Source: HGM04593 sp045634085 (lineage in GTDB: Bacteria; Bacteroidota; Bacteroidia; Bacteroidales; Bacteroidaceae). Taken from it: DNA of 6,485 bases. Below, piece by piece: positions 1-5,845 of this stretch; position 1 is the first letter of the stretch; every line of letters starts with the position of its first letter. The notes under the pieces were generated by a model that was not told the origin of the DNA, ran no database searches, and worked only from the letters and a program-made list of their open reading frames with translations. Made by a program: the position numbers and the translations under genes. Location of the stretch: assembly GCA_045634085.1 (NCBI GenBank), contig JAZQZM010000061.1, positions 1 to 6,485 of the forward strand, given 5' to 3'.

Positions 1-98
1 TCGTGTTCAATGAGCGGAATCATGGCATATCCCCCGCCAAAGGTAAAGAGCCCGATGCGGAAGAATGTAGTGAAGAGTTTAAAAAGAGATGCTGGCAT
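1..98 (-). CDS. chrA: Chromate transporter (ChrA) family protein, N-terminal fragment
   Basis: Partial gene: only the first 32 codons lie in the window and the rest runs off the left edge. The peptide starts MPASLFKLF and continues with FFRIGLFTFGGGYAMIPLIE. The FxxGxxTFGGGYAMIPL pattern is the hallmark of the first membrane helix of the chromate ion transporter family, inner-membrane proteins that carry chromate or related anions. I chose the ATG at 96-98 because the frame is closed by a TAG at 138-140 and no other ATG lies between; no clear Shine-Dalgarno sequence precedes it, as is usual in this phylum. Bacteroidales often carry this family as two adjacent half-length genes, so a partner may follow beyond the edge. 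It lies in the same direction as purL, 205 nt downstream of it, with a terminator-like repeat between, so separate transcription is more likely. True substrate is unknown. The family call is firm; chrA is the family symbol only. Confidence 0.8.
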   Translation of the reverse strand, partial: MPASLFKLFTTFFRIGLFTFGGGYAMIPLIEH

Positions 99-130
99 TA
101 AGAAGTGGCTTAAATTACTAAAGAGAATTA

Positions 131-168
131 AGGAGAACTAAGGTACATTAATGTTCCTTAATTCCCCT
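131..168. promoter_or_regulatory. 38-nt imperfect palindrome upstream of the chrA-like gene
   Basis: The two 19-nt halves (131-149 and 150-168) are complementary at 16 of 19 positions; mismatches are 134/165, 138/161 and 144/155. The core ACATTAATGT (145-154) is a perfect palindrome, flanked by TAAGG and CCTTA. There is no loop, so it is more like a protein-binding dyad than an RNA hairpin, although it could also form the end of a purL transcript. It lies 33 nt upstream of the chrA-like start codon, a place suitable for an operator. The binding protein is unknown and the regulatory role is inferred from position and symmetry only. Confidence 0.4.
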
Positions 169-183
169 ACAATTCTAATTATT

Positions 184-308
184 AGTGGAATGAATAAAAA
201 GATAAAGTTCAAGGCTTGCGAAGCCCGATAAACCGCAGTTTACTTTTGTGTAAATGAGGATTTAGAGGGCAAGCGTAACGCAGAAATTTACTTTTTAGTC
301 ATTTCACT
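184..308 (-). repeat. Interspersed structured repeat E at the 3' end of purL (empty copy)
   Basis: The core 210-283 reappears at 6001-6133 (element F). The first 47 nt (210-256) match 6001-6047 at 44 positions, and the end TTAGAGGGCAAGCGTAACGCAG matches with one change. F carries about 60 extra nt in the middle that E lacks. Outer arms 185-201 and 291-307 pair at 15 Watson-Crick positions plus one G-T out of 17, and the right arm covers the purL stop codon (304-306). Inner hairpins seen are GGCTT-gcg-AAGCC (213-225) and TTTAC-ttttgt-GTAAA (239-254). Read in the purL direction, the GGCTTCGCAAGCC hairpin is followed by a T-rich stretch, so it may end the purL transcript; that role is inference. 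Confidence 0.75.
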
Positions 309-3300
309 TCACCTTTTCTGCAACCCAATTATACGCATTGCGGAAAATCTCAATCCATGGTGTCACATCATCGGCCAAATGGTTGGCTGGATATGTAGCA
401 CACTGCCATGGGAAGATAGCACGCTCGGGGTGAGGCATCATTGCAACGTGACGGCCGTTTGCGCTTGCAAGGGCAGCAACGTTGAAATCAGAACCGTTAG
501 GGTTAGCAGGATAACCCTCATAAGCATACTGTGCAACAATGTTGTACTTCTCGGCATCGTATGGGAGTGAGAACTTACCCTCGCCGTGAGCAACCCAGAC
601 ACCAAGACGGCTGTTAGAGAGTGAACCGAAGAGAACGCTGTTGTTCTCGGGGATGTTCACGCCCACGAATGAAGACTCGAACTTGTGTGAGTTGTTGTGT
701 AACATGCGTCCGCGTTCCTCGAACTCAGGATTGATGAGGTTGAGCTCCATCATCAACTGGCAACCGTTACAGATACCCAATGACAATGTATCCTCGCGCT
801 GGTAGAAGCGGTCGAGAGCAGCCTTTGCCTTAGGATTGAAAAGGAAGCCACCGGCCCATCCCTTAGCCGAGCCAAGAACGTCGGAGTTAGAGAAACCACC
901 GCAGAATACGATAAAGTTCACCTCGTCGAGTGTCTCGCGGCCGCTGATGAGGTCGGTCATTGTAACGTCCTTAACGTCGAAGCCTGCAAGGTGCATTGCG
1001 TATGCCATCTCGCGTTCGCCGTTTGTACCCTTCTCACGGATGATAGCCGCACGAACGCCCGATTTCTCGCGACGGTCGGCCGACATGCCGTAATCCTTCA
1101 ACATACCGCTGAAGCGTGATGGCAGGCGGTAACGCAGAGGCTGGTTCTTGTAGTTCTTGAGACGTTCGCTTGCACAGCCATTGAAACTCTGCTTGAGATC
1201 CATAAGGTATGAGCTATCATACCATACATCGCGGTAGTGGTCGATGTCGAACAGGCGTGTACGTTTGTCCTTTGCAACAGCAATGTGACGTTTCTCGCAT
1301 GGGGTACCGATCTTCACGAAGCAGATACCCGCCTCGTCAAGAATCTCCTGCATGCGGCACTTGTCCTTATCGGCAACCTGGATTACCAATGCAGGGTTCT
1401 CGGCAAACAGCAACTTGACGATATCCTTCTCGACAACACCGTTGAGGTCAATCTCCATACCGCCGGTTGTATTTGCGAAACACATCTCGAGCAGTGTAGT
1501 GATGAGACCACCGGCAGAGACGTCGTGACCGGCCATAACGATGCCCGCATTAACGAGTTTCTGTACTGCGTCGAATGCCTCGGCAAAATACTCGGGGTTA
1601 GCAACAGTAGGAACATCGTCACCGATGCAGTTGAGTGTCTGCGCGAATGCAGAACCGCCAAGACGCAAGTGGTCGAAGCTGAAGTCGATATGATAGAAAG
1701 CACTCTTTGGCTCATTGACCATTACTGGCGAAACCACCTTACGGACATCAGAAACCTCACCGCCTGCAGAAACGATGACTGTTCCCGGGCTGATTACCTT
1801 TGTTCCGTCGGGGTACTTCTGTGTCATTGACAAAGAGTCCTTACCTGTAGGTACGTTAATCTTGAGTGCGCAGCAGAAGTCGCTGAGAGCCTCGACACCG
1901 CGGTAGAGACGTGCATCCTCACCCTCCTGTGAACGGCAAGGCCACATCCAGTTGGCGCTGAGTGAAATGCTCTTGATGCCGTTTGCAAGCGGAGCAAGGG
2001 CAATGTTTGTCAAAGCCTCAGAGACTGCGAGCACAGAACCCTTTGCAGGGTCGGCAAGACCAGCCTGTGGTGCGTGACCGATAGAAGTGGCTATACCCTG
2101 CTTGCCACGGTAGTCGAGTGTAACGACACCACAGTCGCTGAGTGGCAACTGAATCTCACCCTGGCACTGCTGACGTGCAATCTTACCAGTTACGGAACGG
2201 TCGACCTTGTTTGTCAACCAATCCTTACATGCAACAGCCTCAAGGCGGAGAACGTCGGTCAAGTACTCCTCGATATTCTCGGCATCATACTCGGCATCCT
2301 TGTACTGACGTTCAACGGTCTTGTCGACCATATATGTCTTTGGTGAAGAGCCGAACATCTGGCTTACAGAGAGGTCGAAAGGACGCTTTCCGTCGGCCTG
2401 CTCAAAAGCGAAACGCGCATCACCGGTAGTTTCACCTACAACGTACATTGGAGCACGTTCACGTTCTGCAACCTTACGTACATACTCGATTGCATCCTCC
2501 TTGATGAGCAAACCCATACGTTCCTGCGACTCGTTGGCAATGATTTCCTTAGCCGAGAGGGTGCTGTCACCTACAGGCAGACTTGCCATATCGATGAGAC
2601 CGCCACACTCCTCAACAAGTTCAGAAAGACAGTTCACGTGACCCGCAGAACCGTGGTCGTGGATTGAAACTACAGGGTTGTTGTCATCCTCGCAGAGAGC
2701 ACGTACAACGTTGTATGCACGTTTCTGCATCTCGGCATTGGCACGCTGTACTGCGTTGAGCTCGATTCCTGATGAGTAACGGCCTGTATCAACCGATGAC
2801 ACAGAACCGCCACCAAGACCGATGCGGTAGTTGTCACCACCCATGACGATTACCTTGTTGCCCTTCTCGGGAGCACCCTTGAGGCAGTCGCGGCGTGTAC
2901 CGTAGCCCACACCACCTGCAAGCATGATAACCTTGTCATAGCCGTATACCTCGTCGTTTTCCTTGTGCTCGAATGTAAGCACAGAACCGCAGATGAGTGG
3001 CTGACCGAACTTGTTACCGAAATCGGAAGCGCCGTTGGACGCCTTTGTCAGAATCTGCTCAGGAGTCTGGTACAACCACTTGCGAACGGGAAGAACCTCC
3101 TCCCACTTGCGGTCGTCATATGTACGTGGATACGATGTCATGTAGACTGCAGTACCGGCAATAGGCCATGAACCCTTACCGCCACCCATACGGTCGCGGA
3201 TTTCACCACCTGTACCTGTTGAAGCACCGTTGAAAGGCTCTACAGTTGTAGGGAAGTTGTGAGTCTCGGCCTTAAGCGAAATTACAGTCTCGATATCCTT

Positions 3301-4005
3301 GATTACGAAATAGTCGGGAATTGAGTGGTCGGCCGGAGCAAACTGCTCGACAACTGGCCCCTGTGCGAATGCGACGTTGTCCTTATAAGCCGAAATGATG
3401 CTGTTGCGGTTCTCATTTGTAGTACGCTTGATCATTGCAAAGAGTGACGATGGCATCTCCTCGCCGTCAATGATGAATGTACCGCCGAAAATCTTGTGAC
3501 GGCAGTGCTCCGAGTTAATCTGTGCAAAGCCAAACACCTCGCTATCGGTAAGCTTGCGGCCAAGCTCGCCCTCAACCTTGTGCAGATAGTCGATTTCCTC
3601 CTTTGAAAGCGCAAGACCCTCCTGCTCGTTGTAGCTCTCGAGGTCCTCGATGAACTCGATTGGCTTAGGCTGGATGTCAACAGTAAAAATCTCCTGGTCA
3701 AGACCACGATACATGCGCTGAAGCATGGGGTCATACTCAGCATCCTCGTTCTCTACCTCAAAGTACTCCTCAATGCGCTGGATGCCACAAAGACCCATGT
3801 TCTGGGTAATCTCCACAGCATTGGTACTCCAAGGAGTAATCATTTCGCGACGGGGACCAACGAAGAAACCGTCCATCTTCTCACCGTCGACTGGGGTTGC
3901 CTCACCATACAGCCAGCAGAGTTTCTCAACATCCCCGGCTGTTAATACATTCTGTGTTTGGGTAGCAATGACTGAACCACCCTGTGTACTGAAAAAGTAA
4001 ATCAT
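304..4005 (-). CDS. purL: Phosphoribosylformylglycinamidine synthase, large single-chain form
   Basis: Catalyses step four of purine synthesis in the cytoplasm: FGAR, glutamine and ATP give FGAM, glutamate, ADP and phosphate. The 1233-aa length fits the one-chain enzyme, with synthetase and glutaminase in one protein, not the split PurL/PurQ/PurS type. Visible motifs (numbered from the chosen start): NSEHCRH near 163-169; the KAETHNFPTT and GGEIRD substrate/ATP segment at 245-271; HDHGSAGH at 449-456; second synthetase half with PTGKDSLSM at 719-727 and GHDVSAGG at 826-833; C-terminal class I glutaminase with LGICNGCQ, nucleophile Cys1079, and PHPER giving His1192 and Glu1194. All catalytic residues are present. 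The open frame reaches back to 4059, but those 18 extra residues are encoded partly by repeat A. The ATG at 4003-4005 gives the usual MIYFF start. The stop is TGA. It is divergent from the metal-transporter gene and probably transcribed alone. Confidence 0.97.
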   Translation of the reverse strand: MIYFFSTQGGSVIATQTQNVLTAGDVEKLCWLYGEATPVDGEKMDGFFVGPRREMITPWSTNAVEITQNMGLCGIQRIEEYFEVENEDAEYDPMLQRMYRGLDQEIFTVDIQPKPIEFIEDLESYNEQEGLALSKEEIDYLHKVEGELGRKLTDSEVFGFAQINSEHCRHKIFGGTFIIDGEEMPSSLFAMIKRTTNENRNSIISAYKDNVAFAQGPVVEQFAPADHSIPDYFVIKDIETVISLKAETHNFPTTVEPFNGASTGTGGEIRDRMGGGKGSWPIAGTAVYMTSYPRTYDDRKWEEVLPVRKWLYQTPEQILTKASNGASDFGNKFGQPLICGSVLTFEHKENDEVYGYDKVIMLAGGVGYGTRRDCLKGAPEKGNKVIVMGGDNYRIGLGGGSVSSVDTGRYSSGIELNAVQRANAEMQKRAYNVVRALCEDDNNPVVSIHDHGSAGHVNCLSELVEECGGLIDMASLPVGDSTLSAKEIIANESQERMGLLIKEDAIEYVRKVAERERAPMYVVGETTGDARFAFEQADGKRPFDLSVSQMFGSSPKTYMVDKTVERQYKDAEYDAENIEEYLTDVLRLEAVACKDWLTNKVDRSVTGKIARQQCQGEIQLPLSDCGVVTLDYRGKQGIATSIGHAPQAGLADPAKGSVLAVSEALTNIALAPLANGIKSISLSANWMWPCRSQEGEDARLYRGVEALSDFCCALKINVPTGKDSLSMTQKYPDGTKVISPGTVIVSAGGEVSDVRKVVSPVMVNEPKSAFYHIDFSFDHLRLGGSAFAQTLNCIGDDVPTVANPEYFAEAFDAVQKLVNAGIVMAGHDVSAGGLITTLLEMCFANTTGGMEIDLNGVVEKDIVKLLFAENPALVIQVADKDKCRMQEILDEAGICFVKIGTPCEKRHIAVAKDKRTRLFDIDHYRDVWYDSSYLMDLKQSFNGCASERLKNYKNQPLRYRLPSRFSGMLKDYGMSADRREKSGVRAAIIREKGTNGEREMAYAMHLAGFDVKDVTMTDLISGRETLDEVNFIVFCGGFSNSDVLGSAKGWAGGFLFNPKAKAALDRFYQREDTLSLGICNGCQLMMELNLINPEFEERGRMLHNNSHKFESSFVGVNIPENNSVLFGSLSNSRLGVWVAHGEGKFSLPYDAEKYNIVAQYAYEGYPANPNGSDFNVAALASANGRHVAMMPHPERAIFPWQCATYPANHLADDVTPWIEIFRNAYNWVAEKVK

Positions 4006-4037
4006 ATATATGATGTTTTGTTTTACATAGCATCCCT

Positions 4038-4098
4038 CGCAAAGCTCCTCCACTCTCACAGAGGGGAGATGTCACAAAGTGACGGAGGGGAGCAAGCG
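4038..4098 (+). repeat. Three-way-junction repeat A in the purL leader (empty copy)
   Basis: It shares 22 identical nt (TCCTCCACTCTCACAGAGGGGA without gap, 4046-4067) and 24 identical nt (CACAAAGTGACGG onward, 4073-4096) with repeat B at 4289-4402; the two blocks are joined by 5 nt here and by 67 nt in B. A related copy, D, lies at 5846-5917. Fold seen: outer stem GCTCC/GGAGC, extended by CGC/GCG, enclosing hairpins CTCT-caca-AGAG and GTCAC-aaa-GTGAC. It lies between the candidate purL promoter and the purL start, so it should be in the purL leader RNA in the reverse sense. Confidence 0.7.
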
Positions 4099-4146
4099 CC
4101 ATATAGCTATCCCCAACAACATTAAAGACACAATATGCACTTAATG

Positions 4147-4154
4147 CAAAGATA
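4147..4154 (-). promoter_or_regulatory. Candidate purL promoter, -7 element
   Basis: On the minus strand the sequence reads TATCTTTG, a full match to the Bacteroidetes -7 consensus TAnnTTTG. Transcription would start near 4140 and leave a leader of about 135 nt that includes repeat A. A good -33 element was not found: the nearest TTG is only 12 nt upstream, too close. The call rests on the -7 match and on its position in the divergent gap. Confidence 0.5.
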
Positions 4155-4228
4155 ACGATAAAAAAACAATATTAAGAAGATTTTAGGAACATTTATTGTT
4201 GTTTATACAAGATTATTGAACAAGCGAG

Positions 4229-4257
4229 TTGGTTATACGTCGTTTTTTATAACTTCG
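4229..4257 (+). promoter_or_regulatory. Candidate promoter of the ZIP transporter gene
   Basis: TTGG at 4229-4232 and TAACTTCG at 4250-4257 (one mismatch to TAnnTTTG) are separated by 18 nt counted from TTG, a spacing close to that of Bacteroidetes -33/-7 promoters. Transcription would begin near 4263, leaving a leader of about 155 nt that is mostly repeat B. This supports the start at 4420 and not an upstream start at 4216, because a start at 4216 would lie ahead of the promoter. Confidence 0.45.
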
Positions 4258-4285
4258 CAGCAGAAAAGGCATTCCTCACCGCCGA

Positions 4286-4402
4286 AGTTCCTCCACTCTC
4301 ACAGAGGGGACATTGCGGATGAGCAATGTTTGCGACGACGGGATGTTTATCTCCCCAAAGGAGTGCCGTCAGGCCCACACAAAGTGACGGAGGGGAGCAA
4401 GA
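4286..4402 (+). repeat. Repeat B in the ZIP gene leader (copy of A carrying a 64-nt insert)
   Basis: Left block 4289-4310 and right block 4379-4402 are identical to the corresponding blocks of A, in the same orientation. Between them lies a ~67-nt segment that is absent from A and is found again inside element F. The insertion breaks the GTCAC-aaa-GTGAC hairpin, because the GT of its left arm is lost, so B may fold differently from A. The copy ends 17 nt before the ZIP start codon. The reading frame is open through it by chance, producing a false 68-residue extension of the ZIP protein. Confidence 0.7.
4311..4374 (+). mobile_element. Small palindromic insertion unit, copy 1 (inside repeat B)
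   Basis: 64 nt beginning CATTGCG and ending GTCAGGC. Copy 2 is at 6049-6111; they differ by 7 substitutions and one 1-nt gap. It begins with the hairpin CATTGC-ggatga-GCAATG (4311-4328) and has a second weak hairpin GGGA-tgttta(tc)-TCCC (4340-4355). It encodes nothing. Repeat A is the same site without it. No clear target duplication is seen. The mobile nature is inferred from the filled/empty pairs; the enzyme that would move it is not in the window. Confidence 0.6.
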
Positions 4403-4419
4403 CTGTTAATTTTAAGAGC

Positions 4420-5193
4420 ATGGAAACAATAATAGGACTCACAATACCGTTTTTAGGCACCGTACTTGGTGCAGCAGTAGTACTGATGATGCGCAACGGA
4501 ATCACAGGAAAGACCAACAGCGCGATGTTAGGTTTTGCATCGGGTGTGATGGTAGCAGCCAGTTTCTGGTCACTGTTGCAGCCTGCGCTTGAGCAGGTGG
4601 GAGACGGCATTTCCAACACCTGGCCCGTACTCGCAGGCTTCGCGGCAGGTATGTGTTTTCTTCTATTGCTGGACACTGTAATCCCGCACCAGCATGTAGA
4701 TGACCGCCACTCCGAGGGCCCGCGTTCACGCCTGCCACGTTCAATAAAGATGATTCTGGCAGTAGCACTGCACAACATCCCCGAGGGAATGGCCGTGGGA
4801 GTAGTTTTCGGTGGAGTGATGAACGGGAACACCGACCTTACACTTGCCGGCGCGCTGGCGCTGTCGATTGGTATGGCAATACAGAACATCCCCGAGGGAG
4901 CCATAATCTCAGTTCCCCTACGCGACGAGGGCAAAAGCGCGGGCAAGGCATTCGCCTGGGGAGCAGCATCGGGACTGGTAGAACCCATTGCCGCCCTTGC
5001 AACAATGTTCATCCTCAAGGACAGCTCGGCAGCCATGCCCGTGCTACTGGCATTTGCAGCCGGAGCCATGCTCTACGTTGTGGTAGAGGAACTTATCCCC
5101 TCATCGCAGAAAGGCGTGCACAGCAACATTGGCACCATAGGCTTTGCCGTTGGATTCATGCTCATGATGCTGCTTGACAGCTGCATGGGATAG
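4420..5193 (+). CDS. ZIP family divalent metal transporter (GufA-like)
   Basis: Inner-membrane importer of zinc or another divalent metal such as iron or manganese; the exact metal cannot be read from sequence. 257 aa, about eight hydrophobic segments. The two metal-site motifs are clear: HNIPEG at 118-123 and QNIPEG at 155-160, followed by GLVEP at 185-189 and EELIP at 223-227. A His-rich cytoplasmic loop (His90, His92, His97) lies between helices three and four, as is usual for ZIP proteins. The start ATG at 4420-4422 begins METIIGLTIPF, a normal first helix; the longer open frame from 4216 adds 68 polar residues translated from repeat B and is rejected. The gene is divergent from purL, has its own promoter candidate and a terminator-like hairpin 7 nt after the TAG, so it is probably a single-gene unit. 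No Zur-like operator was recognised. Confidence 0.93.
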   Translation: METIIGLTIPFLGTVLGAAVVLMMRNGITGKTNSAMLGFASGVMVAASFWSLLQPALEQVGDGISNTWPVLAGFAAGMCFLLLLDTVIPHQHVDDRHSEGPRSRLPRSIKMILAVALHNIPEGMAVGVVFGGVMNGNTDLTLAGALALSIGMAIQNIPEGAIISVPLRDEGKSAGKAFAWGAASGLVEPIAALATMFILKDSSAAMPVLLAFAAGAMLYVVVEELIPSSQKGVHSNIGTIGFAVGFMLMMLLDSCMG

Positions 5194-5199
5194 GAGTAC

Positions 5200-5222
5200 A
5201 AACAGCCCATTTAGGGCGTTTT
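5200..5222 (+). terminator. Terminator-like hairpin after the ZIP gene
   Basis: AAAC-a-GCCC, loop ATTTA, then GGGC-GTTT and one more T. Eight base pairs with one bulged A, starting 7 nt after the ZIP stop codon. The T tract is short (four), so termination strength is uncertain; position is the main argument. Confidence 0.5.
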
Positions 5223-5243
5223 GGGCATTGTCGATTAAATATT

Positions 5244-5334
5244 AAATTGACAAAGCACACTCTTCGCAACCCAAGCGGCGCGAACTGTGCCCGCGCTACG
5301 CTTGACCTTTTGCTGCGCGTATTGTTGATTAAAT
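5244..5334 (+). repeat. Tandem structured repeat, copy 1
   Basis: First of three copies with the layout AATTGAC, variable arm, TCTTCGC-ACCCA, inner stem, TGACC..TNGCTG, variable arm, GATTAAAT. Inner stem: CAAGCG (5272-5277) with CGCTTG (5299-5304) and GCGCG (5278-5282) with CGCGC (5292-5296). The outer arms pair over about 16 positions with several G-T wobbles and mismatches. Copy 2 follows directly with no spacer. Upstream, TCGATTAAAT at 5231-5240 matches the tail of the unit and may be the remnant of a lost copy. Confidence 0.7.
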
Positions 5335-5424
5335 AATTGACGACACCAGCTCTTCGCGACCCACGGGGGATGAATTACATCCATCCTGCCCGTGACCCAT
5401 CGCTGCTGGTGTCATCGATTAAAT
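5335..5424 (+). repeat. Tandem structured repeat, copy 2
   Basis: Best paired of the three copies. Outer arms GACACCAGC (5342-5350) and GCTGGTGTC (5405-5413 region) are perfectly complementary, and pairing continues outward to AATTG/CGATT with one wobble and one mismatch. Inner stem: CACGGG (5362-5367) with CCCGTG (5389-5394), and GGATG (5368-5372) with CATCC (5378-5382). The unpaired segments TCTTCGCGACCCA and TGACCCATCGCTG are shared with the other copies, while the paired segments differ. Confidence 0.7.
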
Positions 5425-5463
5425 AGTAATGGCGAGGATTTTTCCTCGCCATTACTATTTAAT
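5418..5463. terminator. Perfect 21-bp hairpin with TTTT loop
   Basis: Arms 5418-5438 and 5443-5463 are exactly complementary, with loop TTTT at 5439-5442. The arm tip is GC-rich (GGCGAGGA) and the base is AT-rich (ATTAAATAGTAAT). It lies between tandem copies 2 and 3 and its left arm uses the ATTAAAT tail of copy 2. It sits between convergent genes, so a bidirectional terminator is a reasonable guess; the fold is certain, the function is not. Confidence 0.55.
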
Positions 5464-5478
5464 TCCAAAGGTTACCCC

Positions 5479-5564
5479 AATTGACTCGTTTTGCTCTCGC
5501 CACCCACGCGGTGCGAAATGCGCCCGCACTGCGCGTGACCAATGGCTGCAAAACTCGTCGATAA
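5479..5564 (+). repeat. Tandem structured repeat, copy 3
   Basis: Same layout as copies 1 and 2, displaced by the 21-bp hairpin and a 15-nt spacer. Inner stem: CACGCG (5505-5510) with CGCGTG (5532-5537), and GTGCG (5511-5515) with CGCAC (5525-5529). Outer arm GTTTTGC (5488-5494) pairs with GCAAAAC (5548-5554), then two mismatches, then GAC/GTC. One T is missing from the TCTTCGC segment. The tail reads CGATAAGG in place of CGATTAAAT and runs into the hairpin at the end of the next gene. Confidence 0.7.
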
Positions 5565-5596
5565 GGTAATTTGTGGAATTACTGCCACAAATTACC
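5565..5596 (-). terminator. 12-bp hairpin enclosing the stop codon of the peptide gene
   Basis: GGTAATTTGTGG (5565-5576) is exactly complementary to CCACAAATTACC (5585-5596); the 8-nt loop holds the TAA of the 53-aa gene, and one arm encodes its last residues (GNLW). On the minus strand it is followed by TTAT, not a long T tract. It may define the 3' end of the short transcript or arise from an inverted duplication of the gene end; I cannot tell which. Confidence 0.45.
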
Positions 5597-5740
5597 CCAT
5601 TCACCACGGTGACCGCCTGAGAGCTGCTCGCCAGCAGAGGTATCTACAGTCTTGTCACTAATCTTCATTGAAGCTGCAAGCATCTGTGATGCCTCTACAG
5701 CTACCTCTACTGTGAGAGGTGATACATAAGTCTTCTTCAT
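5579..5740 (-). CDS. Small 53-aa Bacteroidales peptide of unknown function
   Basis: The protein begins MKKTYVSPLTVEVAVEAS, continues with QMLAASMKISDKTVDTSAG and ends with EQLSGGHRGEWGNLWQ. Short proteins with an MKKxYxxP start, an acidic residue and a QMLAAS-like segment, then a polar tail with HRxxWxxxLW are, to my knowledge, common hypothetical proteins in Prevotella and Bacteroides; none is known to me with a tested function. There is no signal peptide and no membrane helix. The start at 5738-5740 follows an AT-rich stretch (GAATAAAGAATTTTACGATAT) without a Shine-Dalgarno sequence, normal for the phylum. It could be a leader-type or secreted peptide, but no maturation enzyme, transporter or peptidase lies in the window. 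It converges with the ZIP gene. No clear TAnnTTTG promoter was found upstream. Confidence 0.75.
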   Translation of the reverse strand: MKKTYVSPLTVEVAVEASQMLAASMKISDKTVDTSAGEQLSGGHRGEWGNLWQ

Positions 5741-5791
5741 ATATCGTAAAATTCTTTATTCGTTTTGTTTTAAGAATCTCCTTACGCGCAC

Positions 5792-5839
5792 AATGTCATC
5801 CTGACAGAGCGTAGCGTCGGAAGGATCTCTCTTTTTTTT
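5792..5839 (+). repeat. GTCATCCTGA-type interspersed repeat
   Basis: AATGTCATCCTGACAGAGCG followed by TAGCGTCGGAAGGATCTC and a run of T. ATCCT (5798-5802) and AGGAT (5822-5826) form the outer pairing. I recognise this as a widespread intergenic palindromic repeat of Bacteroidetes genomes. On the plus strand the T run after the stem resembles a terminator. Only one copy is in the window, so the call rests on recognition. Confidence 0.5.
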
Positions 5840-5845
5840 GGACAG

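Noticed and set aside
170..177. TAGAATTG on the minus strand as chrA promoter
   Set aside because: One mismatch to TAnnTTTG and no -33 partner at suitable spacing; too weak to list.
1237..1830. 197-aa open frame on the plus strand inside purL
   Set aside because: It lies opposite conserved PurL synthetase sequence and has no recognisable domain or start context.
4006..4059. Upstream purL start giving 1251 aa
   Set aside because: The 18 extra residues are partly encoded by repeat A, while the MIYFF start at 4005 gives the typical family length of about 1234.
4154..4169. TTG at 4167-4169 (minus strand) as the -33 element for purL
   Set aside because: Only 12 nt separate it from the TATCTTTG element, too short for a Bacteroidetes promoter.
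4097..4215. Purine riboswitch or PUR-box in the divergent region
   Set aside because: No purine aptamer core or recognisable PurR operator was seen; only the promoter-like element and AT-rich sequence are present.
4347..5069. 240-aa open frame antisense to the ZIP gene
   Set aside because: It is a shadow of the ZIP gene: Pro/Ser/Ala-rich, no recognisable motif, while the plus strand has clear HNIPEG and QNIPEG motifs.
5244..5564. CRISPR array or integron attC sites
   Set aside because: The repeats are only three, abut directly or are unevenly spaced, vary in their stems and have no spacers; no Cas or integrase gene and no GTTRRRY/RYYYAAC pair was seen.
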